Shown: in pieces, positions 1 through 8,903 of the stretch | How positions within the stretch are numbered: position 1 is the first letter of the stretch | Layout: every line of letters starts with the position of its first letter | Assembly: GCF_022014595.1 (NCBI RefSeq) | Contig: NZ_CP091740.1 | Location: forward strand, 3,832,200 to 3,896,199 | Source of the DNA: Solitalea lacus | Lineage (GTDB): Bacteria; Bacteroidota; Bacteroidia; Sphingobacteriales; Sphingobacteriaceae | DNA length: 64,000 nucleotides | Reading direction: 5' to 3' | Made by a program: the position numbers and the translations under genes | Notes under the pieces: generated by a model | The model's database searches: none | What the model saw: the letters and a program-made list of their open reading frames with translations, nothing else | Told to the model about the DNA's origin: nothing

Positions 1-504
1 ATTATCTTCCCCATCAACAGTAACCATAGGCACTTTACGCAGCATTTCAAGGGTGTTATTCGTTTTACTATCGGGATCCCGCTCCACATCATAGCTTATT
101 TTATCTAAATCCCGCTTTATCAAATCTTTTTGGCTCACTACGGTAACCTCATTCAATTGCCGCGCTGAAGATTTAAGCAAAATTTTTCCTAAATCAATTA
201 CAGACTTAGCTGAATCAACTTTAAGAGGATTGATAATTTTTGTTTCATATTCTACTGAGGAAATAATCAATTTAAACTCATCAGCTTTTAGGTTAGCGAA
301 CTTAAACAATCCCATGTCATCAGTTTGGATAGCAGCTACCTGCTTTGAACTCTTGGAAAACTGCAAGGTAACATTGGCAAACGAAACTGGCTTACCAGTT
401 AATGAATCAATCAACGTACCGGTAACTTCCAGTTTAGAATTATTCTGTGCAAAAAGCTGCTGGCATAATGCTAGCAAGCAAAAGAATAGAAGGATTTTTT
501 TCAT
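1..504 (-). CDS. Outer-membrane beta-barrel/TonB receptor-like protein, N-terminal part (runs off the window)
   Basis: The minus-strand frame starts with ATG at 504 and is open to base 1, so only about the first 168 residues are present. It begins with a signal peptide (basic start, hydrophobic core, cleavage after LFAQ). A carboxypeptidase-regulatory-like beta-sandwich follows (GTLIDSLTGKPVSFANV ... DDMGLFKFANL), then a plug-like stretch (LNEVTVVSQKDLIKRDLDKI ... NNTLEMLRKVPMVTVDGEDN). This arrangement is typical of Bacteroidota outer-membrane beta-barrel proteins related to TonB-dependent receptors, which sit in the outer membrane. The substrate cannot be told because the barrel lies outside the window. 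It is divergent from the hydrolase at 846. Confidence 0.8.
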   Translation of the reverse strand, partial: MKKILLFFCLLALCQQLFAQNNSKLEVTGTLIDSLTGKPVSFANVTLQFSKSSKQVAAIQTDDMGLFKFANLKADEFKLIISSVEYETKIINPLKVDSAKSVIDLGKILLKSSARQLNEVTVVSQKDLIKRDLDKISYDVERDPDSKTNNTLEMLRKVPMVTVDGEDN

Positions 505-845
505 TAAAAGTAGATTTGAAGGTTGAATGTTAAATTGCCAATCATGGCATTGTTTTTCTTAGTCTATAGACATTGTATTTATTTATCAAAGAAATGTATT
601 GCTAACAAAAATTCCTATAGCAACATTAAATTAATTTAAGATTATTTTATTTACTCCAAACGACATTGTATTGCCTTTTATTATAATTTTAATTCAATTT
701 TTATTAAGCTAAGTCTCATTGAAAATGTATTAAAACAGTTCTGCTGATCATTTATTACTTACCTGAACACGTATAGTATTATTGTATATTTTTAACATTT
801 TGCAAAACACAACAAACATTAACCATTACTGCTTTGATTTAAGGA
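505..845. other. Intergenic region between divergent genes
   Basis: This is 341 bp of AT-rich sequence between the minus-strand receptor gene and the plus-strand hydrolase. It must hold both promoters. A TATATTTT stretch near 785 resembles the Bacteroidota -7 element (TAnnTTTG), but I find no well-spaced TTTG partner. Nothing else is recognisable. Confidence 0.35.
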
Positions 846-1850
846 ATGAAAAGAACTTTAACATTTATCGGAATCTTATTAGCATCATTATTTATAATTT
901 ATATAGCCGGTCCTACACCAGAAAAACCAATTTACAACACCAAGCTCCCATTTGTTCCTTCAGATACTAAAGGCTTAGAGCAATATGTTAGAAGCATTGA
1001 TGCCCCCCATAAGATAAAACCTGAAAATGAGTCCAAAATCATATGGGCTGATTCAACTAAAGAAAAAACTGAATATGCGATTCTTTACTTACATGGTTTT
1101 TCTGCCAGCCATGAAGAAGGCAATCCGGTACACATTAATTTTGCCAAACGATACGGTTGCAATTTATATTTAACCCGCTTAGCAGAACATGGCATTGATA
1201 CAAGCGATGCTATGGCTAATCTTACTGCTGAAAAATATTGGCGCAGCGCTGTTCAGGCTTATGCAGTTGCTAAAAAACTGGGCCGAAAGGTGATTATTTT
1301 AAGCACATCAACAGGGGGAACACTTGCATTAAAACTTGCTGCTGAATTTCCGGAGATCTTCGCACTTATTAACCTTTCACCAAATATCGCTATTAATGAT
1401 CCGGCTGCTTTCATAACTAATAATCATTGGGGTTTACAACTTACTAAATGGGTAACAGGTGGTAATTATAGAATAACTAAAATTGACACTGCTGAAGGGC
1501 CTAAATATTGGTATTATAAATATAGAGTTGAGGCAATTCCAGCACTGGAAGAGTTAATTGAAACTTCTATGAATAAGGAAACCTTTGAAAAAGTTAAATG
1601 CCCGGTTTTAACCGTTTGTTATTTTAAAGATGAACACAATCAAGATCCTGTTGTAAAAGTCTCTGCAATGCGCACCATGATGCAAGAGCTTGGCACTCCT
1701 GCAAATCTTAAAGAATTCATTCCTTTAACCACTCCAGAGAATCATGTTTTAGGCAATCCTTTAAAAAGCAAGGATGTGAAAAGTGTAGAAAACACCTGCT
1801 TCAATTTTGCAGAAAAGGTTTTAAAACTAACACCCTTACGAAATATTTAA
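846..1850 (+). CDS. Alpha/beta hydrolase, membrane-anchored or exported
   Basis: A 334-residue protein with a hydrophobic N-terminal segment (residues about 4-21), followed by an alpha/beta-hydrolase fold. The oxyanion-side motif LYLHGFSASHEEG lies around residues 80-92. The nucleophile elbow reads STSTGG near residues 153-158, placing the likely catalytic Ser at 155. The first elbow position is Ser rather than the usual Gly. FKDEHNQDP and PENHVLGN further on can supply the acid and His. The substrate is unknown; esterase or lipase activity is plausible. pgi begins 18 bp downstream, so the two may be co-transcribed. Confidence 0.75.
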   Translation: MKRTLTFIGILLASLFIIYIAGPTPEKPIYNTKLPFVPSDTKGLEQYVRSIDAPHKIKPENESKIIWADSTKEKTEYAILYLHGFSASHEEGNPVHINFAKRYGCNLYLTRLAEHGIDTSDAMANLTAEKYWRSAVQAYAVAKKLGRKVIILSTSTGGTLALKLAAEFPEIFALINLSPNIAINDPAAFITNNHWGLQLTKWVTGGNYRITKIDTAEGPKYWYYKYRVEAIPALEELIETSMNKETFEKVKCPVLTVCYFKDEHNQDPVVKVSAMRTMMQELGTPANLKEFIPLTTPENHVLGNPLKSKDVKSVENTCFNFAEKVLKLTPLRNI

Positions 1851-1868
1851 TTGTGTACATTTGACACT

Positions 1869-3542
1869 ATGCAAACCACAGACTTATTAAAAATGGCACT
1901 CAAAAGCATAAACCCAACTACAACCAACGCTTGGAAAAAGCTAGAACAACATTATAATGAGATTAGCAATGCGCATTTACGCGATTTTTTCGCAAATGAC
2001 TCCAACCGTTTTCAAACTCACCATATAAGGTTCAATGATATTTTAGTTGATTATTCAAAAAACAGGATCAACAATATCACGATGCAATTGCTTTTAGAAT
2101 TGGCAAATGAATGCGGTTTGAAAGATGCCATTGAAAAGCAGTTTACCGGTGCTATAATTAACGAAACTGAAAATCGTGCCGTATTGCATACTGCATTACG
2201 CAATAGAAAAAACACTCCTGTTTTAGTTGATGGCAAAGATGTAATGCCTGATGTGAATGCCGTACTTGCTCAAATGAAAACATTTTCGGCCAAAGTAATT
2301 TCGGGCGAGTGGAAAGGTTTTTCAGGCAAACAAATTACCGATGTGGTGAATATTGGCATCGGCGGTTCAGATTTAGGGCCGTACATGGTTTGTGAAGCGT
2401 TAAAGCATTACAAAACGCGATTGAACATGCACTTTGTTTCAAATGTTGACGGTGCCCACCTGGCAGAAACCTTAAAAAACCTGAATGCTGAAACCACCCT
2501 ATTCATCATTGCTTCAAAAACATTTACTACTCAGGAAACCATGACCAATGCACTATCAGCACGTGACTGGTTTTTGAAAACGGCAAATGATGACAAAGAG
2601 GTAGCAAAACATTTTGTGGCCCTTTCAACCAATAAAACCAAAGTAACTGAGTTTGGTATTGATGAAGCAAACATGTTTGGTTTTTGGGATTGGGTTGGAG
2701 GCCGTTACTCACTTTGGAGTGCAATCGGTCTTTCCATTTGTTTAGGTGTTGGTTACGATAAGTTTGAAGAATTGCTGGAGGGCGCTCATGCTATGGATGA
2801 GCATTTCCGCTATGAAGACTTTAACAAAAACATTCCGGTAATACTGGCATTACTGGGTATTTGGTATAACAACTTCTTCGGTGCTGAAAGCCATGTCTTA
2901 TTACCGTACGATCAATATTTGCACCGTTTTGCCGCTTATTTCCAACAAGGTGATATGGAAAGCAATGGTAAATACATTGATCGCTCAGGCGAGGTGGTGA
3001 ATTACCAAACCGGACCAATAATTTGGGGAGAGCCCGGTACTAATGGTCAACATGCCTTTTATCAGCTTATCCATCAGGGCACTAAGTTAATTCCTGCCGA
3101 TTTTCTTGCTGCTGCCCAACCATTAAACAATATGGGCGACCATCATGAAAAGTTATTATCAAATTTCTTTGCTCAAACTGAAGCATTAGCTTTCGGGAAA
3201 ACACAGGAAGATGTTAAAGAGGAGTTTTTAGGTTCAGGTAAATCAAAAGAAGAAATAGATTTTATCACTCCTTATAAAGTTTTCGAAGGCAATAGACCAA
3301 CCAACTCTATTATTTATAAACGATTAACACCATTTAACCTGGGCAATTTGATAGCCATGTACGAGCAGAAAATTTATGTGCAAGGCATAATCTGGAATAT
3401 TTTCAGCTTCGATCAATGGGGGGTTGAACTAGGAAAGCAATTGGCCAATGTTATCTTACCTGAATTAAAATCTTCAGATAAAATCACCTCACATGATTCT
3501 TCTACGAATGGATTAATTAATGTGTGGAAAGAGATGAGATAA
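1869..3542 (+). CDS. pgi: Glucose-6-phosphate isomerase
   Basis: Interconverts glucose-6-phosphate and fructose-6-phosphate in the cytoplasm (glycolysis and gluconeogenesis). It is about 557 residues from the ATG at 1869, the usual length for the long bacterial/eukaryotic type. Family signatures are clear: [14 protein letters not shown] in the sugar-phosphate-binding region, [36 protein letters not shown], and the C-terminal [23 protein letters not shown] in the same frame at 1851 would add six residues, but ATG 1869 fits the family better. The sequence TACATTTG at 1856-1863 resembles a -7 promoter element directly before the start, which would leave almost no leader. Confidence 0.96.
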   Translation: MQTTDLLKMALKSINPTTTNAWKKLEQHYNEISNAHLRDFFANDSNRFQTHHIRFNDILVDYSKNRINNITMQLLLELANECGLKDAIEKQFTGAIINETENRAVLHTALRNRKNTPVLVDGKDVMPDVNAVLAQMKTFSAKVISGEWKGFSGKQITDVVNIGIGGSDLGPYMVCEALKHYKTRLNMHFVSNVDGAHLAETLKNLNAETTLFIIASKTFTTQETMTNALSARDWFLKTANDDKEVAKHFVALSTNKTKVTEFGIDEANMFGFWDWVGGRYSLWSAIGLSICLGVGYDKFEELLEGAHAMDEHFRYEDFNKNIPVILALLGIWYNNFFGAESHVLLPYDQYLHRFAAYFQQGDMESNGKYIDRSGEVVNYQTGPIIWGEPGTNGQHAFYQLIHQGTKLIPADFLAAAQPLNNMGDHHEKLLSNFFAQTEALAFGKTQEDVKEEFLGSGKSKEEIDFITPYKVFEGNRPTNSIIYKRLTPFNLGNLIAMYEQKIYVQGIIWNIFSFDQWGVELGKQLANVILPELKSSDKITSHDSSTNGLINVWKEMR

Positions 3543-3544
3543 AC

Positions 3545-4090
3545 ATTGTTTAAAGTAGGATAAGAAACAATGGCTCTGCATTGTTTCTTAGTCCTCTCAC
3601 AACCGTATGTACTTACGTGTGCGGTTTCCTTAAGGCACTTTACACGGTTAAGTTGTAGTACCCGAGGTCAACCTTGATTGTTCATTCTGACATAAACGTT
3701 CACCCATCCTAAGTTTCCTGAGGAATCTGACGATACCGATTCTGTGTTTGCTTTGTTTTAATCGAAAACATTTTAATCACCTTCCTAACCAGTCCTCCAG
3801 TTGCTGCATTTTACCTTTTAGTTTATCCAGCCTTGTAGGAAGGCTTGCAGTTCCTCGAGTATCAAGGCTAGGGAAAGTCCCCGTTTACGACCGGTGATCG
3901 TTTTGGGTCGGGTTTTCAGTCGCACTTCACTTTGCCTGTTTAGTCCGATATTCCCCTGTACATGCCAATACCTTTTTCATACAATGCGCATAATGCATTT
4001 AAGTTAATTATTCGATGTCCACGTTAGAAACTTCGGGCCTTAGCGAAGTCGAGGGCCCTTGTTGAGCCCATTTATTCTACGGGTACACTT
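3545..4090 (-). pseudogene. Decayed group II intron: 3' end of the reverse transcriptase/maturase gene and domain V/VI-like RNA
   Basis: Read on the minus strand, broken frames resemble the C-terminal X/maturase region of group II intron proteins. One stretch reads RLKTRPKTITGRKRGLSLA followed by LILEELQAFLQGWIN. After a stop and shift come MQQLEDWLGR and LKCFRLKQSKHRIG, then IVRFLRKLRMGERL. Downstream on that strand, near 3592-3640, lies a hairpin-rich AACCGCACACG...CATACGGTTGTGAGAGG block like intron domain V. It is followed by a perfect 12-bp stem (3561-3590) and TCCTACT, like domain VI. The reverse-transcriptase catalytic part is missing and at least three frame breaks are present, so it is dead. 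The exact ends are uncertain. Confidence 0.6.
3561..3590. terminator. Perfect 12-bp hairpin downstream of pgi
   Basis: TAAGAAACAATG and CATTGTTTCTTA form a perfect stem with a 6-base loop, 18 bp after the pgi stop. It could terminate pgi, but no T-run follows on the plus strand. An alternative reading is domain VI of the decayed group II intron on the other strand. Confidence 0.45.
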
Positions 4091-4121
4091 TTGAGCAAAA
4101 GAACCTTGACGAAATAATACA

Positions 4122-4150
4122 TGTTCATTTTAAAACAAAAAAAATGAACA
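4122..4150. promoter_or_regulatory. Inverted repeat 1 upstream of fic (TGTTCA-N17-TGAACA)
   Basis: TGTTCA at 4122-4127 pairs with TGAACA at 4145-4150. The surrounding bases (ATGTTCATTTT / AAAATGAACAT) extend the symmetry. It is the first of three such sites before the Fic gene; a lone TGTTCAC half-site lies at 4164. Probable operator (inference). Confidence 0.55.
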
Positions 4151-4193
4151 TATTATTTCTTTTTGTTCACTTCTTTTTACAAACAACAACAAA

Positions 4194-4220
4194 TGTTCAT
4201 TTTTTAATAAAAAGTGAACA
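4194..4220. promoter_or_regulatory. Inverted repeat 2 upstream of fic (TGTTCA-N15-TGAACA)
   Basis: TGTTCA at 4194-4199 pairs with TGAACA at 4215-4220, spanning 27 bp, the same span as the third site. The spacer is A/T only apart from one G. Probable binding site of a dimeric regulator. Confidence 0.55.
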
Positions 4221-4262
4221 CATTTCTTTTATAACCTCAAAAAAAACACTTACATTGCATCA

Positions 4263-4289
4263 TGTTCACTTTATTAAAAAATATGAACA
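4263..4289. promoter_or_regulatory. Inverted repeat 3 directly before the fic start (TGTTCA-N15-TGAACA)
   Basis: TGTTCA at 4263-4268 pairs with TGAACA at 4284-4289, ending 6 bp before the fic ATG. Binding here would cover the ribosome-binding region or the transcription start, which suggests repression, perhaps autoregulation through the C-terminal helix-turn-helix of the Fic protein. Confidence 0.55.
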
Positions 4290-4295
4290 CAAATT

Positions 4296-5408
4296 ATGCC
4301 TTACGATAGATTAGTACCATTTAACAATTTACCATTATTACCTCCTAATCCTAGTATTGAAAATGATGTGGAAATCTTAAAAAAGTTGGTTACCGCCTCA
4401 AGAGCCCTTGCAACGGTTAATGCCAGCGTTTTAAGGTTACCCAATCCATACATGTTGGTAAATACAATTGCACTCCAGGAAGCTCAAGCATCAACAGCAA
4501 TTGAAAACATATTTACCACAGAAGACGAGCTCTATAAGGCTGTTTCCAACTCTTTACAAGAGTCTAAGATCAATATTGGAACTAAAGAAGTATTACGTTA
4601 TAGGGAGGCAATGTGGGCCGGCTATAAATTAATGAAAGAAAATGGCCTAATTGATTTGGATAGTATAATTGGTATTTTCAGACAAATAAAAAATTCAACT
4701 GCCGGCGTAAGATCCCCAGCTTCACTAACTGTAATTCAAAGGGGCCAAAGTGCGTTTCGAGCCGGAGAGATTGTTTACACTCCTCCCAGGGGTAATGGTA
4801 TAATAGAAGCGTTAATGGAAAATCTATTAGAGTACCTGAATGATGATGACAAATTTCCAGCAGATCCCTTATTGAAAATGTGTATTGCTCATTATCAGTT
4901 TGAAGCCATTCACCCTTTCCAAGATGGAAACGGCCGAACCGGTCGAATTTTAAACCTCCTTTACTTAGTCAATAAAGGATTGTTAGGACAACCTGTATTA
5001 TACTTGTCAAAATACATTATTCTTAATAAGGACGATTATTACTATAACTTAGGGATTGTCACACAAAGAGGTTCATGGAAGCCCTGGATATTATACATGT
5101 TGGAAGCAGTAGAAAAAACCGCGCAATTGACCAGCCAACTTATTGATAGAATATTAGCCCAGATGGAAGCAACATTCACATACGCTAAACCACAAATTAA
5201 ATGGTACAATAAAGAGGTAAATGAATTAATTTTTAGCCAGCCCTACATTAAGCCCAAATTAATAGGAGATAAACTAAATATAACCTCAAGAACTACTTTA
5301 ACAAAATATTTCAATGAATTAGTTAAGGCCAAAATACTCAGCTATGTTAAAGACGGTAAAGAACTATTCTATATTAATAATGACCTGATAAGTATATTGG
5401 AAGGGTAG
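4296..5408 (+). CDS. Fic family protein (AMP-transferase) with C-terminal winged helix
   Basis: A 370-residue protein. The N-terminal part matches the Fic N-terminal region and contains the inhibitory-helix motif STAIEN at residues 66-71, fitting (S/T)xxxE(G/N), which blocks ATP in class II Fic proteins. The complete catalytic motif HPFQDGNGRTGR begins at His206. A beta-hairpin flap region (AFRAGEIVYTPPRG) precedes it. The last 80 residues look like a winged helix (KLNITSRTTLTKYFNELVKAKIL). The family transfers AMP from ATP to target hydroxyls; the target is unknown. Three TGTTCA inverted repeats upstream suggest tight control. The 3' end was later duplicated (8498-8602). Confidence 0.9.
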   Translation: MPYDRLVPFNNLPLLPPNPSIENDVEILKKLVTASRALATVNASVLRLPNPYMLVNTIALQEAQASTAIENIFTTEDELYKAVSNSLQESKINIGTKEVLRYREAMWAGYKLMKENGLIDLDSIIGIFRQIKNSTAGVRSPASLTVIQRGQSAFRAGEIVYTPPRGNGIIEALMENLLEYLNDDDKFPADPLLKMCIAHYQFEAIHPFQDGNGRTGRILNLLYLVNKGLLGQPVLYLSKYIILNKDDYYYNLGIVTQRGSWKPWILYMLEAVEKTAQLTSQLIDRILAQMEATFTYAKPQIKWYNKEVNELIFSQPYIKPKLIGDKLNITSRTTLTKYFNELVKAKILSYVKDGKELFYINNDLISILEG

Positions 5409-5652
5409 ATAACCAGTAATGCGAAAACCTGGTCAATTCTGTTCGTTCGGAATGATTGCAGGCGAATTGGGCATAGTTCCGTTGTGAAAATTCGGCCCAC
5501 TTGTACGTTTAGCTATAGGGCGTTCCGGTGTGGTAAGCCTTCTATCTTGTTTCTGTCCGTAAGTTCCTATCTTGTACAGTTTGCATCTTTTAGATTCCTC
5601 CAAGTAAAGGACTTTAACTCTAAACAGAAATGGCAGGCACAGCACACAAATA
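5409..5652. other. Unassigned spacer between fic and the cytochrome gene (left copy)
   Basis: About 240 bp with no gene I trust. A minus-strand frame (5433-5666) could encode 77 residues ending PNFHNGTMPNSPAIIPNEQN, and an overlapping plus-strand frame is also open, so coding status is undecided. The same sequence recurs at 8603-8846 because it lies inside the duplication. Confidence 0.3.
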
Positions 5653-5686
5653 AAAGCCCGAAGCAACTACTAATCGCTCCGGGCTT
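5653..5686 (-). terminator. Rho-independent terminator of the cytochrome c gene (left copy)
   Basis: On the minus strand, AAGCCCGGAGC and GCTTCGGGCTT form a stem followed by TTTATTT, 24 bp after the stop of the cytochrome gene. Confidence 0.7.
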
Positions 5687-5709
5687 AATATTTTGTTAAT
5701 TCATTTACA

Positions 5710-6063
5710 TTAATTTTTGGCTTCAACTGCTGGCGCCGAACTCATAGTAACCATATATTTCAATATCGACTCCTGAGTTTTTGCATCAATTACTTCACTT
5801 CCGGCTTTACGATTAGCTTTTTTAACCATCTTGGGCACAGTTGTACTTAATTGAGCCTCATTAAAATTAGCAGGATTTTTCAGTGCGTGACAACTGCCAC
5901 AATAGCTTTCAGTTGCTGTTTTTCCTGCATGAAACTCAGTTAATGTATATCCGGGATACTTCAAGGCACCTCTAGCCACATCCGCATCGTCTTTGGTTAA
6001 TACTTTCTTTGTTCCACATGCAGCCATCACAATGACACACATTACCAGTAAAGTTTTATTCAT
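5710..6063 (-). CDS. Small c-type cytochrome lipoprotein (left copy)
   Basis: A 117-residue protein from the ATG at 6063. A longer frame starts further upstream, but ATG 6063 gives a proper lipoprotein signal with lipobox VMAAC (Cys16). One covalent heme motif CGSCH lies at residues 55-59; candidate axial Met residues follow in PKMV and KYMVTM. It is probably a membrane-anchored periplasmic electron carrier; the partner is unknown. The sequence is the same as the copy at 8904-9257. Whether the left copy has its own promoter is unclear, because the truncated pth and the IS element now lie upstream. Confidence 0.8.
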   Translation of the reverse strand: MNKTLLVMCVIVMAACGTKKVLTKDDADVARGALKYPGYTLTEFHAGKTATESYCGSCHALKNPANFNEAQLSTTVPKMVKKANRKAGSEVIDAKTQESILKYMVTMSSAPAVEAKN

Positions 6064-6192
6064 TCTTTTTAATTTAGGTTGATTAAATAAATAATTTAAT
6101 AACCTAAAGTCTGTGCAAAACTTCACAATCCCAAAACTTAATGGTAAAATTTTCCTTACCTGTGGCAAGAACCATCAGCAGTGGTAGCAGTA

Positions 6193-6659
6193 TTACTTAT
6201 TCAATCTCGTCATAGCCAGTTCAATCCCTATGGTTGAAAAACCTTTTATCATCTCAATACTTTTATCAATCAGTAAAGGAAGTTGCGGAATTTCATCATC
6301 GTCGAATCCACTTAACACATAATCAACTTGCCGTCCGCGAGGGAAATTATCTCCGATTCCGAAACGGATACGAGGGTATGCCTGAGTGCCTAACAGTGCT
6401 TCAATGTTTTTCAAACCATTATGTCCCGCATTTCCTCCTTTGGGCTTTAGTTGAACTCGTCCAAATGGCAGTGCTAATTCATCAACAATCACCAATACAT
6501 TTTCCACCGGAATCTTCAATGTTTGCATCCAATAATTTAAGGCTTTGCCACTTAAATTCATATAGGTGGTAGGTTTGATCAAATGCAATGTTCTGCCTTT
6601 AAAATTCACCTCGGTATAATACGCATGGCGCTCAGTGTTAAACTTCACCCCTTCCTCTT
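6193..6659 (-). pseudogene. pth: Peptidyl-tRNA hydrolase, 5'-truncated copy
   Basis: Matches residues about 35-186 of the intact pth at 9387-9947. The first 34 codons are missing, including the catalytic His20 (RHNIGF) and the Asn10 region ([10 protein letters not shown]), because the IS1634-family element joins at 6659. A GTG at 6648 could start translation, but the product would lack the active site. It is a by-product of the duplication and can have no hydrolase activity. Confidence 0.9.
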
Positions 6660-8497
6660 GAGTTTGACAGCACTATTTTCTAAAACCTCATTTTTAGGTA
6701 TGCAGGGCCCATTTTTGGATTGATTTTTCAAAAAAGTGTAGTGTGCCAACTTTTTGTTTTTTCCCTATAGGGACTTTAGATTTGGCCCATGGCCTTTCTA
6801 AGGGTAGAAAACAAGAAGTCAGGAAAATATTTACGCATCGTTGAAAGCTATCGCGATGAGAGCGGAATAAGCCGTCATCGTATTTTATATACCCTTGGTA
6901 AACTGGAAGACTATACACCAGAAGAGCTAAAACGTATCGGCTCAAAACTTTACGAACTTGGCGGAGGCGACCTGAAAGATCTTCTGGAAATTACCACGGG
7001 CGAAAAAGCCCGTTTCAATTATGGTTACTTTCAGGTTTTCTCCAAAGCCCTGTCCCATTATAAACTCCCCCGTTTATTCGGGCAGATCGGCAGCAAGCAT
7101 AAACTTGGCTTTGACCTGCAGAATGCTGTGCTGTTAATGATTCTTGAGCGCTTGCAGGATCCCTGCAGCAAACGAAGCTCCTATTTCAACCAAAACGAAT
7201 ACCTGGGCATTGAGAAAGTAGAGCTGCAACATCTTTACCGTTCTTTAGATAAGCTGGCCGATTATAACAAAGCGATCCAAAAGCAGATCTATCAAACGGG
7301 CCGGGATTTATTCAATCAGCAACTGGATGTTGTTTTCTATGATGTCACCACACTTTATTTTGAAAGTGAACTAGAACAAGAGGGGGCTTTACGACAAAAG
7401 GGCTTTAGTAAAGATGGTAAGATTGGTACTACCCAGATCTTGTTTTGCCTGCTGATTGACCGGGATAAACAGCCTATAGGGTATCAGGTATTCAAAGGCG
7501 ACACGTTCGAAGGTCATACGTTTGAAAAAGCGGTAAAAGACCTGAAGAAAGACTATCAGATCAATCAGGTGATTGTAGTGGCAGACCGGGGGATGCTTTC
7601 CAAAAACAATCTTGATGTTACCACCGAAAGCGGGTATGAATTTATTGTAGGCGAAAGGTTAAAGAAGCTTCCCGGTTCCCTCCAGGATTTCCTGCTGGAC
7701 TTGAAGAACTACCATGGAGAATGGAGCTATAGCGATCATGAAGATCAGCTTGTTATGGTTCGCTATGCAACGATCGAATATCAGGGAAGGGTGATTATTG
7801 GGACCTATTCGGCTAAAAGGGCAAAAAAAGATGCCCACGACCGGGCAGAAAAGCTGCAGACAGCCGAAACTTTATTATCCCGCCCCGAACTCCTCAGTAA
7901 AAAGGCGGGTCGTTTCTATTTGAAAAAACAAGGTTCACAAACCTATCAGCTGGACCAGGAAAAAATAAAACGCGATGAACGTTTTGACGGCTTTCTGGCT
8001 ATTGCCACTAACAATAAGAGTCTCTCGGTAAGTGAAACGCTGGAGCAGTATAAACACCTTTACAAAATTGAACATACCTTCCGCACATTTAAATCCCATC
8101 TGGAAACCCGTCCAATGTTTCATTGGACAGATAAGCGGATAGAAGGTCATATCTGCCTTTGTTACCTGTCCTATACCTTACTGAACTTCACCTTGCTAAA
8201 ACTGGAAAAAGCCGGGTTCAAGACGACCGAAGGAAAACTGCGGAAACTTCTCGATAAAATGCAGGTGAGTTTAGTGGAGCAACAGGACAAAAACTATTTC
8301 CTACGATCTGCAGCCTCTGAGGAAGAAACTGACTTTCAGCAGAAACTTGGCCTAAAATCGCTCCCTTCAGTATTGAATGTAGCCTCCTTGAATCAATATC
8401 TTTAAAATCAACCACTTAGCTATTTCTTGTAGTGTGCCTGATTTTTCGTATCTATTTGGTTATAAATATTTTATGTTATTTTGCTGTCAAACTCAAG
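6657..8497 (+). mobile_element. IS1634-family (IS4 superfamily) insertion sequence
   Basis: About 1.84 kb with inverted ends: CTTGAGTTTGACAGCA at the left and TGCTGTCAAACTCAAG at the right (16 bp; the outer 3 bases may belong to the flanks). It holds one full transposase gene. It lies exactly between the two copies of the 1,356-bp repeat. The left flank is interior pth sequence and the right flank is interior fic sequence, so the two ends derive from different target sites and no simple target duplication is present. Confidence 0.85.
6789..8405 (+). CDS. IS1634-family transposase (DDE)
   Basis: A 538-residue protein of the size usual for the family. The N-terminus (MAFLRVENKKSGKYLRIVES) has the beta-rich start typical of IS1634 transposases. 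Catalytic acidic residues can be assigned: Asp in VVFYDVTTLYFES, Asp in VIVVADRGML, and Glu in the YKHLYKIEHTFRTFKSHLE block (the Y-R-E-K-like signature of the IS4 superfamily). No frameshift or stop is seen, so it is probably active. It catalyses cut-and-paste movement of the surrounding element. Confidence 0.92.
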   Translation: MAFLRVENKKSGKYLRIVESYRDESGISRHRILYTLGKLEDYTPEELKRIGSKLYELGGGDLKDLLEITTGEKARFNYGYFQVFSKALSHYKLPRLFGQIGSKHKLGFDLQNAVLLMILERLQDPCSKRSSYFNQNEYLGIEKVELQHLYRSLDKLADYNKAIQKQIYQTGRDLFNQQLDVVFYDVTTLYFESELEQEGALRQKGFSKDGKIGTTQILFCLLIDRDKQPIGYQVFKGDTFEGHTFEKAVKDLKKDYQINQVIVVADRGMLSKNNLDVTTESGYEFIVGERLKKLPGSLQDFLLDLKNYHGEWSYSDHEDQLVMVRYATIEYQGRVIIGTYSAKRAKKDAHDRAEKLQTAETLLSRPELLSKKAGRFYLKKQGSQTYQLDQEKIKRDERFDGFLAIATNNKSLSVSETLEQYKHLYKIEHTFRTFKSHLETRPMFHWTDKRIEGHICLCYLSYTLLNFTLLKLEKAGFKTTEGKLRKLLDKMQVSLVEQQDKNYFLRSAASEEETDFQQKLGLKSLPSVLNVASLNQYL

Positions 8498-8602
8498 AAA
8501 TATTTCAATGAATTAGTTAAGGCCAAAATACTCAGCTATGTTAAAGACGGTAAAGAACTATTCTATATTAATAATGACCTGATAAGTATATTGGAAGGGT
8601 AG
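8498..8602 (+). pseudogene. 3' fragment of the fic gene
   Basis: Identical to the last 105 bp of fic (5304-5408), keeping the end of the winged helix and the stop codon. It has no start or catalytic part. It marks the left border of the second copy of the duplication. Confidence 0.9.
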
Positions 8603-8846
8603 ATAACCAGTAATGCGAAAACCTGGTCAATTCTGTTCGTTCGGAATGATTGCAGGCGAATTGGGCATAGTTCCGTTGTGAAAATTCGGCCCACTTGTAC
8701 GTTTAGCTATAGGGCGTTCCGGTGTGGTAAGCCTTCTATCTTGTTTCTGTCCGTAAGTTCCTATCTTGTACAGTTTGCATCTTTTAGATTCCTCCAAGTA
8801 AAGGACTTTAACTCTAAACAGAAATGGCAGGCACAGCACACAAATA

Positions 8847-8880
8847 AAAGCCCGAAGCAACTACTAATCGCTCCGGGCTT
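8847..8880 (-). terminator. Rho-independent terminator of the cytochrome c gene (right copy)
   Basis: Duplicate of the hairpin at 5653-5686, 24 bp after the stop of the second cytochrome gene. Confidence 0.7.
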
Positions 8881-8903
8881 AATATTTTGTTAATTCATTT
8901 ACA

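Larger units (their letters stand above)
5304..6659. repeat. 1,356-bp direct repeat, left copy
   Basis: Every stretch I compared between 5304-6659 and 8498-9853 is identical, at a constant offset of 3,194 bp. The unit holds the last 105 bp of fic, a spacer, the cytochrome c lipoprotein gene and all of pth except its 5' end. The left copy is joined to the intact fic on one side and to the IS1634-family element on the other. No sequence decay was seen, which implies a recent event (or an assembly artefact). Confidence 0.9.

Noticed and set aside
782-970. Plus-strand open frame overlapping the start of the hydrolase gene
   Set aside because: It lies in another frame of the promoter region and hydrolase signal peptide and has no domain; shadow frame.
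3543-4295. Riboswitch or regulatory RNA upstream of fic
   Set aside because: The structured part reads as maturase and intron domain relics on the minus strand; the rest is operator-like repeats.
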